Shown: positions 34,670 through 43,658 of the stretch, piece after piece
Position numbering within the stretch: position 1 is the stretch's first letter
How the letters are laid out: each line of letters begins with the position of its first letter
From: Flavimarina sp. Hel_I_48
GTDB lineage: Bacteria > Bacteroidota > Bacteroidia > Flavobacteriales > Flavobacteriaceae
Direction: 5' to 3'
DNA: 64,000 bases
Assembly: GCF_000733945.1 (NCBI RefSeq)
Contig: NZ_JPOL01000002.1
Span: 568,001 to 632,000 of the forward strand
Translations under genes and position numbers: made by a program
Notes under the pieces: generated by a model
The model's input: only the letters and a program-made list of their open reading frames with translations
The model's database searches: none
What the model was told of the DNA's origin: nothing

Positions 34670-35368
34670 TTAGACTTTATAATTACTCCAATCCATAATT
34701 TCCCCTCTTTCTTCCATTTTAATGGAAGTTTTAAGCATTCTATCGTCGTATTTCATGTTGTGCTCGTCAAGCACATCCTGGGGTACTCCATCCCATGCAT
34801 TAGGGATGTTACCCTTATAACCCAGATATTCAATACCTATTTTACTGGTAAAATACCCAGTTGTAACCAGATTACGAATTCTGCTGAAAAAATTTGCCCC
34901 TTGTTGCAACTCCGGCTTGACTTCCTCGGGATAGGCAATATCATCAATAATAGATAGCTGACTATCTTCATCCAGGGCATTGAAAACTTTATTGAACCTA
35001 CGGTTGCTCTCGTGGTTGAGCCACATAATCCCACCCCGCAATGGCGTTTGATGCTCTGGCATATCTTTCGAAATAAATTCAATAAAAGCTGGTACTTCTG
35101 CCTCTGTCGCAGATCCCGAAGTATCGTCTGCAGGAATAATTATATCGCTTAAAATGGCGATAGTCTGCAGTTCATCATCGGTGAAAAAGTTTTTGCTTAC
35201 AAGGTACTCATCACGGGCTGCCTCAGCAGGTGTTCTTCCGTAATTTTCAATAGTTCCTTCTTTAAGTTCGGCAATAGGGGTTTCCTGCTCTTGCATGCAG
35301 CTGGTTAACACCAGGCTAGACCCTATTCCTCCTACAAATAATGTTTTTATCGTGTCTCTTCTGTTCAT
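34670..35368 (-). CDS. gluconate 2-dehydrogenase subunit 3-like protein
   Basis: A 232-residue exported protein. The N-terminus NRRDTIKTLFVGG looks like a twin-arginine signal, and SLVLTSC gives a lipobox cysteine at about residue 24. The body DELQTIAILSDIIIPADDTSGSATEAEVPAFIEF is typical of the small subunit of membrane gluconate/sorbitol dehydrogenases. It is 10 bp after the GMC oxidoreductase gene and is likely its partner and export chaperone. No cytochrome c subunit gene is adjacent. Confidence 0.85.
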   Translation of the reverse strand: MNRRDTIKTLFVGGIGSSLVLTSCMQEQETPIAELKEGTIENYGRTPAEAARDEYLVSKNFFTDDELQTIAILSDIIIPADDTSGSATEAEVPAFIEFISKDMPEHQTPLRGGIMWLNHESNRRFNKVFNALDEDSQLSIIDDIAYPEEVKPELQQGANFFSRIRNLVTTGYFTSKIGIEYLGYKGNIPNAWDGVPQDVLDEHNMKYDDRMLKTSIKMEERGEIMDWSNYKV

Positions 35369-35378
35369 AACAACTAAT

Positions 35379-37121
35379 TTATATAGACATATTCTTTAAT
35401 TCTCCCGCTAGATAATCTGAAGCTCTCCACGCCAGTGCCAAAATTGTCCAGGTAGGGTTTTTATCTGCCTGGGAAACAAAAGCTCCCCCGTCCATCACAA
35501 ATACGTTATCCACATCGTGGCATTGATTGTATTTATTAACGACCGATGTTTTAGGATCATCTCCCATACGTGTAGTACCTACTTCGTGAATGATACGCCC
35601 GGGATTTTCAAGGCCATAATTCTGTTCCTTACCAGGCTTTTCACCTAGCGGAATACCGCCCATGGAGTTTATCACTTCCTCAAAGGTATCGTTCATATGC
35701 TGCGCCTGTTTCTGCTCCTCACTGGTCCAGTTATAGTTAAAACGAAGCACGGGAATACCAAATTTATCTACCGTATTCGGGTCGATCTCGCAATAATTAT
35801 CCTTTCGCGGAATACTTTCCCCACGACCGGCCATACCGATGGTCGCTCCGTAAAACCTACTCACATCTTCTTTGAATCCCTGACCGTAACCACCTGCTTT
35901 TTTCGTGTTTCCGTCCTTATCGGGAAATCTTCCATTGAGCTTTTCGGTATTAAAACCAAATCCATAGGCCGGCATTCCCATACCTCCCCAGTACTCAATG
36001 TGATACCCTCTCGTAAAACCAAGGTTCTTACTATCATTGAGCCACCAGGGCGTATACATATGCATTCCGCCTACACCATCTTCGTTGTAGCGCTTTCTAT
36101 CCATTAATGAAGGGATAATTCCCATTCTTGAAGAGCCTGTACTATCATGCAGGTACTTACCTACGTGATCGCTGGAATTACCAAGTCCATTGGGGTGTTG
36201 TGCAGACTTTGAATTGAGCATTATACGGGCAGAACTGCAGGCACTGGCCGCAAGAATAACCACTTTTGCCTTGATTTCATACTCCTGGGAATCATCCTTA
36301 TTAATATAAGAAACCCCGGTAGCTTTTCCTTCGCCATTAGTCAGTACCTGGCGCACCATGGCATTTACATAAAGGTCAACGTTCCCTGTTTCCATCGCCG
36401 GGTTCACAAGGACAGAAGAAGATGAAAAATCCCCATAGACAGAACAGGAACGCGAACATTGGCTACAATAGAAACAAGCCCCTCGTTTTTTATTCACTGT
36501 TTTAGTGAGTATGGAGAGTCTTGAAGGTATCATGGGTATGTTTACCTTCCCTGTCGCCTGCTTAAGGTACAGTTCATGCAAGCGTGGTTTGGGTGGCGGT
36601 AAAAAATAACCGTCTGGCTCATTTGGAATATTTTCACGCGTCCCAAATACACCGATCATTTTATCTACTTTATCATAATATGGGCTGACATCCTCATAAC
36701 TTATGGGCCAGTTATCCCCTTTCCCATCAAAATCTTTTCGCTTATAATCCAAAGGACCAAACCGCAACGAAATACGGCCCCAGTGATTTGTCCTGCCTCC
36801 CAGCATCCTAGATCTGAACCAATCGAACTGCGTTTGGTTTTTCTGTGTATAAGGTTCACCCTCGAGCTCCCAACCACCATATGCCATATCGAAATCACCA
36901 AATGGCCTGGTCGTACCGGCACCGCGTCTGGGGGACTCATAAGGCCAGCGCAGCTGGGTGCGTTGTTCATCATTTGCAGGGTCAAAATGCGGACCCGCTT
37001 CCATCAGCGCGACTTTGAAACCTTGCTCAGAAAGAATATTGGCAGCCATCCCACCGCCAGCTCCAGAACCTACAATACAGATATCGTATTTTTTGGATTG
37101 CTCTTTAATTTGAAAAGACAT
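35379..37121 (-). CDS. GMC-family FAD-dependent oxidoreductase
   Basis: A 580-residue flavoprotein that oxidises an alcohol, probably of a sugar or polyol. The dinucleotide fold is DICIVGSGAGGGMAANIL (14-31), followed by MLGGRTNHWGRISLRF and the C-terminal active-site region HEVGTTRMGDDPKTSVV with FVMDGGAFVSQADKNPTW. A cysteine group CFYCSQCSRSCSVYG (about 217-231) is consistent with a metal or disulphide site. It has no signal peptide of its own, so export together with the twin-arginine small subunit is plausible. The substrate is not known. Confidence 0.9.
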   Translation of the reverse strand: MSFQIKEQSKKYDICIVGSGAGGGMAANILSEQGFKVALMEAGPHFDPANDEQRTQLRWPYESPRRGAGTTRPFGDFDMAYGGWELEGEPYTQKNQTQFDWFRSRMLGGRTNHWGRISLRFGPLDYKRKDFDGKGDNWPISYEDVSPYYDKVDKMIGVFGTRENIPNEPDGYFLPPPKPRLHELYLKQATGKVNIPMIPSRLSILTKTVNKKRGACFYCSQCSRSCSVYGDFSSSSVLVNPAMETGNVDLYVNAMVRQVLTNGEGKATGVSYINKDDSQEYEIKAKVVILAASACSSARIMLNSKSAQHPNGLGNSSDHVGKYLHDSTGSSRMGIIPSLMDRKRYNEDGVGGMHMYTPWWLNDSKNLGFTRGYHIEYWGGMGMPAYGFGFNTEKLNGRFPDKDGNTKKAGGYGQGFKEDVSRFYGATIGMAGRGESIPRKDNYCEIDPNTVDKFGIPVLRFNYNWTSEEQKQAQHMNDTFEEVINSMGGIPLGEKPGKEQNYGLENPGRIIHEVGTTRMGDDPKTSVVNKYNQCHDVDNVFVMDGGAFVSQADKNPTWTILALAWRASDYLAGELKNMSI

Positions 37122-37289
37122 AATACATTTTATTTTTAGAGAAGAACGAGAAAAGGCACTAAACCGATTTATTTAAATTGATAGAATGACCAAAACTGTT
37201 CCGTTATGATAACAAAGTCATAAAATTAGGATTAATTCATTGAATCAAACAATGTTTTTATCCGCAAAATTTGCTAAATACTTTTTTTA

Positions 37290-37336
37290 ACAAAACATGC
37301 CATCAACTTTATGGATCCTAAAAGTTGATGGCATGT
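37290..37336 (-). terminator. intrinsic terminator after glmM
   Basis: A perfect 16-bp stem (37295-37310 with 37321-37336), a 10-base loop and TTTTGTT following on the minus strand. Confidence 0.85.
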
Positions 37337-37386
37337 AATAATTTATAATATATGAACAGACCTTATTAAGATATAAACTTTTGATT

Positions 37387-38775
37387 CTAAAGCCCTGCCA
37401 CCTTTTTTATATGTTCAATCATATCTTCGGCGATCTGATCTGCTTCGTTCTGGGTCTGTGCTTCTGTATAGATCCTAATGATAGGTTCTGTATTTGATTT
37501 TCTAAGATGCACCCAGTGCTTTTCAAAATCTATTTTAACCCCATCTACTGTACTTACCTCCTCGTTTTTATAGTGTTCTGCAACAGCAGCCAATATTTTA
37601 TCCACATCTAATTGTGGCGTAAGCTGAATTTTATTTTTGCTCATAAAGTAAGAGGGATAGCTTGCTCGCAGGTCACTAACCGCCATCTTCTTCTTTGCCA
37701 GATGCGTTAGGAACAATGCGACCCCTACCAGGCTATCACGGCCATAGTGTAATTCTGGATAAATAATACCACCATTACCCTCGCCACCTATAACTGCCTT
37801 TTTATCTTTCATAAGTTCAACTACGTTGACCTCTCCCACGGCACTTGCAAAATATTCACCACCATGACTTTCGGTTACATCACGAAGTGCACGGGACGAT
37901 GACAAATTGGAAATCGTATTGCCCTTAGTTTCACTTAAGACATAATCCGCACAGGCAACCAGTGTATATTCTTCTCCAAACATTTCCCCTTTTTCGGTAA
38001 TAAAAGCAAGGCGGTCAACGTCTGGATCAACCACGATACCCAGGTCTGCATTTTCCTTGACCACCAGCTTACAGATGTCACCCAGATGTTCTTTTAACGG
38101 TTCTGGATTGTGTGGAAACTCGCCATTGGGCTCACAGTATAACTTGACGGTCTCAACGCCCAGCCGCTCCAGAAGCAAGGGTATGGCGATACCGCCGGTA
38201 GAGTTAACACCATCTACCACCACTTTAAAGTTTGCAGCAGCTATGACATCTTCATCAACAAGTTCTAGATTGAGCACTTCATCTATATGAATATCTATAT
38301 AGGCATCATTTATAAAAATCTCACCCAGTTCATCAACTTCAGCGAAATCAAAATCGTTTGCATCGGCGATTTTCAATATTTTTTCGCCTTCAACGCCATT
38401 TAAAAATTCGCCCTTCGCATTTAGCAACTTTAGCGCGTTCCATTGTTTAGGATTGTGGGAGGCGGTAAGGATAATACCACCATCTGCGTGCTCCATGGGT
38501 ACGGCTACCTCAACCGTAGGTGTGGTGGAAAGGTCAAGATCTACAACGTCTATTCCCATACCGGTAAGTGTATTCATGACCAGTTGTTGCACCATACTAC
38601 CAGAAATACGTGCATCCCGACCTATTACGACCTTATAATTATCTTTATTGCGCTGTTGTTTTAACCAGGTGCCATAAGCAGCTGCAAACTTTACGGTATC
38701 TAACGGTGTGAGGTTATCTCCCGGTTTACCGCCTATGGTACCGCGTATTCCTGATATTGATTTTATTAAAGTCAT
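37387..38775 (-). CDS. glmM: phosphoglucosamine mutase
   Basis: Interconverts glucosamine 6-phosphate and 1-phosphate for UDP-GlcNAc synthesis. The 462-residue product has all four mutase motifs: the catalytic-serine loop ILTASHNPKQWNALK, the metal loop DPDVDRLAF, the sugar-binding GGEGNGGIIYPE and the phosphate-binding RKSNTEPIIRIY. The N-terminal SISGIRGTIGG is family typical. Bacteroidota homologues are annotated as GlmM; phosphomannomutase activity cannot be excluded. Confidence 0.88.
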   Translation of the reverse strand: MTLIKSISGIRGTIGGKPGDNLTPLDTVKFAAAYGTWLKQQRNKDNYKVVIGRDARISGSMVQQLVMNTLTGMGIDVVDLDLSTTPTVEVAVPMEHADGGIILTASHNPKQWNALKLLNAKGEFLNGVEGEKILKIADANDFDFAEVDELGEIFINDAYIDIHIDEVLNLELVDEDVIAAANFKVVVDGVNSTGGIAIPLLLERLGVETVKLYCEPNGEFPHNPEPLKEHLGDICKLVVKENADLGIVVDPDVDRLAFITEKGEMFGEEYTLVACADYVLSETKGNTISNLSSSRALRDVTESHGGEYFASAVGEVNVVELMKDKKAVIGGEGNGGIIYPELHYGRDSLVGVALFLTHLAKKKMAVSDLRASYPSYFMSKNKIQLTPQLDVDKILAAVAEHYKNEEVSTVDGVKIDFEKHWVHLRKSNTEPIIRIYTEAQTQNEADQIAEDMIEHIKKVAGL

Positions 38776-39002
38776 TTCAATTGTTTTTAATTATTCTATA
38801 TGATCGGCTAAACTAGTCAACTGCCACTCTTACTTTACGCGCCTAAAATAGCGGTTATTAATCAACCTTGCCACTTTTATTTCAGTCTTTCGGAAAAACA
38901 AGTCGGTTATACTGGTGAATCCATAATTTGAAACTTTATAACCTAATCACTATTTACTATACTCTACAATAAATGTTGGAGGCATTACCCTATAGCATTG
39001 AT

Positions 39003-39037
39003 AAAAAGAAAACGCCGACCAATACTGGAAGGCGTTT
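39003..39037 (-). terminator. likely terminator after ndk
   Basis: On the minus strand, AAACGCC and GGCGTTT form a 7-bp stem with an inner CCA/TGG pairing, followed by TCTTTTTAT. Confidence 0.6.
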
Positions 39038-39066
39038 AAATTTAAAGGTATAAATAGGTTTTAATA

Positions 39067-39486
39067 CTAGAAAACCTCTCTCCCAGCAAAGTGAAATGCA
39101 CCTTCTATGGCTGCATTCTCATCGCTATCGCTACCATGTACGGCATTCTCGCCCATAGAGGTTGCATATAGCTTTCTGATGGTTCCCTCTGCTGCATCTG
39201 CAGGATTTGTAGCCCCTATAAGCGTACGAAAATCCTCAACAGCATTCTCTTTTTCAAGAATGGCGGCCACAATAGGTCCTCTGGTCATGAACTCTACAAG
39301 CTCACCAAAGAATGGACGCTCCTTATGCACGGCATAAAAAGTTTCTGCATCCTGTTGCGTCATGTGTGTTAACTTTAATGCTGCAATACGAAATCCAGAA
39401 GCACTTATTTTTTCTAAAATTGCACCTATATGCCCGTTTTCTACTGCATCGGGCTTAATCATGGTGAATGTTTTATTTGTTGCCAT
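39067..39486 (-). CDS. ndk: nucleoside diphosphate kinase
   Basis: Balances nucleoside triphosphate pools through a phosphohistidine intermediate. The 139-residue product starts [19 protein letters not shown] and has the catalytic [17 protein letters not shown] 39486 (MATNKTF) is the conserved start; the longer reading adds eight residues that would be within the leader. Single-gene transcription unit with its own promoter and terminator. Confidence 0.95.
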   Translation of the reverse strand: MATNKTFTMIKPDAVENGHIGAILEKISASGFRIAALKLTHMTQQDAETFYAVHKERPFFGELVEFMTRGPIVAAILEKENAVEDFRTLIGATNPADAAEGTIRKLYATSMGENAVHGSDSDENAAIEGAFHFAGREVF

Positions 39487-39542
39487 TTGTAACTTTTTAT
39501 ATTTCTGCAAACTGCAGAAATTTTGGTTTTTAAAAATCGGTG

Positions 39543-39574
39543 CAAAAATAGTGTTTTGAGTTTATGTGAAGCAA
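39543..39574 (-). promoter_or_regulatory. promoter of ndk
   Basis: On the minus strand, TTG at 39574-39572 and TATTTTTG at 39550-39543 are separated by 21 bp and followed by C. Both boxes and the spacing agree with the Bacteroidota primary sigma consensus. The leader would be about 50 nt. Confidence 0.55.
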
Positions 39575-39682
39575 CACATTTTTGATTTATAACTGTTTAT
39601 CAAAAAAACTTTGAGGTATTAACTCAAAAATTTCAAAACCAACATACAAATGAAGCTTTTAAACCAAGGTCTGCATTGATAA

Positions 39683-40708
39683 TCAATAATTTTGTTCGAT
39701 CTTTTGAAGTTGATCACCATCTGCCCCTATTATTTCAAAAATGACATTATTAGTCGCTAAATCTACTTTTATCACCCCAAAACTTCGCTCTGCAATTACA
39801 TTTCCCACGCGATATTTGTTAGGCTCCCCATCAAACTGTGTATACGCATGGGTAAGTCCGCTTGAAGTAAAGTCGATCAGGGGATAGCCCAATTGTGGAC
39901 TCACTTTCTTTGAAAATTCTGAAATATGGCGGTCACCACTTAAAATGATCACGTTCTTGGCCTTACTTTTTTCCAGTAGGTTCAAAAATCGATCTACTTC
40001 GATAGGAAAATTGCCCCAGGTTTCAAACCCGTGCTCTCCACTAAGTAGCTGTATACTGCTCATGACAAAAGTAAAATCAGCCGTATTATTGACCAGCTGA
40101 TCTTCCAGCCATTCCCATTGCCGCGCTCCCAGAAGCGTGACAGAACTATCTACCGCTGGGGTATAACGTTTATTGGGATGCGGTGAAGGCAATGGCGCAC
40201 TTCTAAAATAGCGGGTGTCCAGCACGATAACTTTGATTTCTTTCTCCCCTTTACTGAAATTTTCAGCATAATAAATGCCATCCTGATTACGTCTGGGATC
40301 GTTTTTATCAACATCAAGAAAATCAAGAAATAATTGTTGGCTCTTTTCTTTTTTGCGCCACTCCTTACCGGCATCGTTCTTACCATAATCATGATCATCC
40401 CAGGTGGCCATTATCGGGATCTGCGCTTTTACTTTCGCGTATTCAGGGTTCGCATTTTGCGCATTGTACATTTTTTCCATCTTCTTCATATTCCCGGTAT
40501 CTGCATAGATATTATCGCCGCCCCAGATAAAAAGATCAGGCTCAAGGGTGGTAACCTGTTCCCAGAAAGGGTTGGGCTCTTCCACTTTGTTGCAAGAGCC
40601 AAAAGCGATAACAAAAGCTTTGTTATCTACTGAATTATCTGGTTTTTGAGCATAAATACCGCCCATTACAAGACAAATAAGGAAGAAAATTTTGTTGTTG
40701 ATTTTCAT
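39683..40708 (-). CDS. secreted PhoD-like alkaline phosphatase / metallophosphoesterase
   Basis: A 341-residue exported phosphatase. The signal peptide (1-20) is followed by the metal-binding FGSCNKVEEPNPFWEQ, WGGDNIYAD, MATWDDHDYGKNDAG and ILSGDRHISEF, the PhoD-type two-metal centre. It probably releases phosphate from phosphate esters outside the inner membrane. No phosphate-regulation gene is adjacent. It is divergent from the nrnA gene. Confidence 0.88.
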   Translation of the reverse strand: MKINNKIFFLICLVMGGIYAQKPDNSVDNKAFVIAFGSCNKVEEPNPFWEQVTTLEPDLFIWGGDNIYADTGNMKKMEKMYNAQNANPEYAKVKAQIPIMATWDDHDYGKNDAGKEWRKKEKSQQLFLDFLDVDKNDPRRNQDGIYYAENFSKGEKEIKVIVLDTRYFRSAPLPSPHPNKRYTPAVDSSVTLLGARQWEWLEDQLVNNTADFTFVMSSIQLLSGEHGFETWGNFPIEVDRFLNLLEKSKAKNVIILSGDRHISEFSKKVSPQLGYPLIDFTSSGLTHAYTQFDGEPNKYRVGNVIAERSFGVIKVDLATNNVIFEIIGADGDQLQKIEQNY

Positions 40709-40786
40709 AATATTCAGAAGTAGGATTCCAGCAAAATTAGAAGTTCTAATTTTAAATGCATAGTATTAAATTGTAACTTCGCTTAA

Positions 40787-41803
40787 ATGGATCAAGAACA
40801 AATAAATCAACTGAAAGACCTGCTTTCAGCACCAAAAAAAATCGTAATCGTACCGCATAAAAACCCAGATGGGGATGCGATGGGTTCTACTCTAGCCTTG
40901 TATCAATACCTTAAGAAAGATGGTCACGACGCTACAGTTGTTTCCCCTAATGATTACCCCCAGTTCTTAAAATGGCTTCCTTTTGAGGAAAAAGTGGTAA
41001 AATTTGATCAACAAAATGCAATCGCAGTACAGCTTATAAAGAATGCTGAAATCATTTTCACCCTAGACTTTAATCACTTGAGCAGAACGGGCGATATGGA
41101 ACAGGCATTAAAGGATGCCACGGCGGACTTTGTAATGATAGATCACCACCAGCAGCCAGATAATTATGCTACGGTCACTTATAGTGACGTTCATGTTTGT
41201 GCTACGTGCCAGATGGTTTACCATACATTTGAAATGCTGGATGCCACCGGAAGCATAGACGTGGATATGGCCACTTGCCTGTATACAGGAATTATGACCG
41301 ATACGGGTTCGTTCAGGTTTCGTTCTACCTCCTCGCGCACGCACCGCGTTATAGCAAATCTTATTGATAAAGGCGCAGACAATGCATTTATACATCAGCA
41401 GATTTATGATGCAAACAGTCCAAAACGTATGCAATTACTGGGCAGCGCACTCAATAACCTTAGGGTTTTACCAGAATTCAAGGCCGCCTATATAACACTC
41501 AGTCAGGAAGAACTTGATGCCCACAATTATGAAAAAGGCGATACCGAAGGTTTTGTGAATTACGCGCTTTCCCTTCAGGATACCAGACTTGCCATGATCT
41601 TTATTGAAAATAAGCAGGAAGGTATCATAAAAATATCGCTGCGCTCTGAAGGTGATTTTTCGGTAAATGAAATGGCACGGGAGCACTTTCATGGCGGAGG
41701 GCACATAAATGCTGCTGGTGGCCGCAGCGACCGTTCTATGGCAGATACGGTTGATTATTTTATTAGTATCTTACCACAATATAAGCTTGCATTAAATGCG
41801 TAA
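40787..41803 (+). CDS. DHH/DHHA1 phosphoesterase, NrnA-type (nanoRNase / pAp phosphatase)
   Basis: A 338-residue cytoplasmic enzyme. HKNPDGDAMGSTLALY (metal ligands), TLDFNHLSR, the signature MIDHHQQPDN and the DHHA1-domain HFHGGGHINAAGG define the NrnA group, which degrades 2-5 nt RNAs and 3'-phosphoadenosine phosphate. Length is normal. The stop overlaps the gldI start by 8 bp, a pairing seen in other gliding Flavobacteriaceae as far as I recall. Confidence 0.9.
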   Translation: MDQEQINQLKDLLSAPKKIVIVPHKNPDGDAMGSTLALYQYLKKDGHDATVVSPNDYPQFLKWLPFEEKVVKFDQQNAIAVQLIKNAEIIFTLDFNHLSRTGDMEQALKDATADFVMIDHHQQPDNYATVTYSDVHVCATCQMVYHTFEMLDATGSIDVDMATCLYTGIMTDTGSFRFRSTSSRTHRVIANLIDKGADNAFIHQQIYDANSPKRMQLLGSALNNLRVLPEFKAAYITLSQEELDAHNYEKGDTEGFVNYALSLQDTRLAMIFIENKQEGIIKISLRSEGDFSVNEMAREHFHGGGHINAAGGRSDRSMADTVDYFISILPQYKLALNA

Positions 41804-42353
41804 CCTACTCTATCTTTTGCTCTTGTGTGTCCTGGCCAGTTGTAAAACGCCAGAGGCACGCCGACCGGTTTCTCAGAATTCTGGTTCTTATATTGACGCT
41901 TCTATCGCGCGCAATAAAAAGCTCAATAAAGCCGAAGAAAGTGCTATTTTAAAAGAAATAAAGAACAATCCAGAGCAGGAATATATTGCCTCAGCTGATG
42001 GTTTCTGGTACACTTATGATACGAAAGAAAAGGATAGTATTGATAAAAGCTTTCCACAAGTAGGCGACGTGGTCACCTTTACCTACGATATTCAATCCAT
42101 TGCCGGCGAGGAAATTGTTTCCAAGAAAGAACTGGGCACGCAAACATATCAAATAGATCAAAGCAATCAGGAACTTATGCCCGGCCTGCGGGCAGGGATC
42201 AAACTCATGAGGGAGGGAGAAACGGTCACTTTTCTTTTTCCATCCCACAAAGCCTTTGGTTATTACGGTTATGAAAATAAAATAGGGATGAACAGACCTA
42301 TAAAGTCAACGGTCACCCTACAATCTATCACTCTTAAAACCGAACAGGAATAA
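41796..42353 (+). CDS. gldI: gliding-motility-associated FKBP-type prolyl isomerase lipoprotein
   Basis: A 185-residue lipoprotein: LLLLCVLASC gives the lipobox cysteine at residue 16. An FKBP-like domain (about 90-182) has VGDVVTFTYDI, LMPGLRAGIKLMREGETVTFLFPSHKAFGYYG and PIKSTVTLQSI. GldI is needed for gliding and T9SS function in Flavobacterium johnsoniae, where it helps fold other Gld/Spr proteins. The stop overlaps the next gene by one base (TAATG). Naming rests on the domain, lipobox and neighbourhood. Confidence 0.83.
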   Translation: MRNLLYLLLLCVLASCKTPEARRPVSQNSGSYIDASIARNKKLNKAEESAILKEIKNNPEQEYIASADGFWYTYDTKEKDSIDKSFPQVGDVVTFTYDIQSIAGEEIVSKKELGTQTYQIDQSNQELMPGLRAGIKLMREGETVTFLFPSHKAFGYYGYENKIGMNRPIKSTVTLQSITLKTEQE

Positions 42354-43516
42354 TGACGTCAAAAAATGTGTTTATACTGTGCGCAATGCTTTTCATGTTC
42401 TGGGGATGCAAAGAAAAATATCCTGATCTTGAAGATGGTCTGTATGCTGAAATCGTAACGGACAAAGGCACTATGATTGCAGAACTTTATTTTGAAAAAA
42501 CGCCCGTAACCGTGGGTAGTTTCGTTTCCCTCGCCGAAGGAACAAGTGAAGCCGTAGATTCAACCTATAAGGGAAAACACTTTTATAATGGCCTGTCCTT
42601 TCACCGTATCATCAAGGATTTTATGATACAGGGCGGAGATCCTGACGGCAATGGTTCTGGTGGACCAGGATACAAGTTTTTTGATGAATTGCGTCCAGAT
42701 CTGCGCCACGATACGATAGGTATACTCTCCATGGCCAACTCAGGCTATGGTACAAATGGCAGCCAGTTTTTTATCACCCACAAACCTACCCCGCACCTGG
42801 ATGGTTATGATATGGAAGGCAACCTGAAAAACTGCGAGAACCCGCGTACGGGTTGTCATACGGTTTTTGGTAAAGTAGTAAAAGGTTTTGAAACACTTAA
42901 TACCATTGCAAATGTGGAAGTGCCCAATCCTCAGGATGGAAAACCTGCCAACCCCGTTACTATTGAAGAGATAAATATTATTCGCAAGGGTGGCGCCGCA
43001 CGTAGGTTTGACGCGGCAAAGACCTTTAGGGAAGGTATGGATGCTAAAAAGAAAGAGGAAGCAAAAGCAGCTCAGGAGCAAACGTCCCGCATGGAGGAAA
43101 TGTCGAGCGGTTTTGAAGAAAAACGTAAAGAGGCCACAATCTTAGATAGTGGTCTGGGAATTCTCAAAACCACTACCGGAGATGGCGACCAGCCAAAATT
43201 AGGCCAAACGGTATTAGTGGATTATGCCGGTTATTTTGAAGACGGTCAATTGTTTGACTCAAATAGCAAGGTCATTGCAGATAAATGGAACATGCAAACC
43301 AGACCTTCTATAGAGAAGTATGCTCCATATGAAGTGGTTTACGGTCCTGAAGCGAGTATGATCGCCGGTTTTAAAGAAGGATTACAACAAATGAAAGTAG
43401 GCGATAAAGCCACTTTATTTATACCGTATCATTTAGGTTATGGTGAACGCGGCTATGCCATTATACCTCCCAAAACAGATCTTGTATTTGAAGTTGAAAT
43501 TCTCGGGATTAAATAG
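42353..43516 (+). CDS. dual prolyl isomerase lipoprotein: cyclophilin fused to FKBP
   Basis: A 387-residue lipoprotein (FMFWGC lipobox, cysteine at about 19). Residues 30-205 are a cyclophilin domain with FHRIIKDFMIQGGDPDGNGSG, GSQFFITHKPTPHLDG and HTVFGKVVKGFETL. A charged helical linker (about 215-265, EEAKAAQEQTSRMEEM) leads to an FKBP domain (about 275-387) with QTVLVDYAGYFEDGQLFDSN, AGFKEGLQQMKVGDKATLFIP and HLGYGERGY. Two unrelated isomerase folds in one surface lipoprotein, translated with GldI, point to folding of exported proteins. Confidence 0.9.
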   Translation: MTSKNVFILCAMLFMFWGCKEKYPDLEDGLYAEIVTDKGTMIAELYFEKTPVTVGSFVSLAEGTSEAVDSTYKGKHFYNGLSFHRIIKDFMIQGGDPDGNGSGGPGYKFFDELRPDLRHDTIGILSMANSGYGTNGSQFFITHKPTPHLDGYDMEGNLKNCENPRTGCHTVFGKVVKGFETLNTIANVEVPNPQDGKPANPVTIEEINIIRKGGAARRFDAAKTFREGMDAKKKEEAKAAQEQTSRMEEMSSGFEEKRKEATILDSGLGILKTTTGDGDQPKLGQTVLVDYAGYFEDGQLFDSNSKVIADKWNMQTRPSIEKYAPYEVVYGPEASMIAGFKEGLQQMKVGDKATLFIPYHLGYGERGYAIIPPKTDLVFEVEILGIK

Positions 43517-43573
43517 ATAGTATCGGTTTTTTTGAAGAACTGTTGGTTTTCCAAAAGTAGATACCAACCAAGT

Positions 43574-43621
43574 AAAAACCTGCTAAAAACACCGATTTTC
43601 CGTGTTTTTAGCAGGTTTTTT
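43574..43621. terminator. bidirectional terminator between converging genes
   Basis: A perfect 19-bp inverted repeat (43574-43592 with 43602-43620) with A and T runs at both ends. It serves the PPIase operon on plus and the CocE-type gene on minus. Confidence 0.92.
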
Positions 43622-43658
43622 AATACACATTAGCCTTAATTGGATTTAAAAGCTTGTG

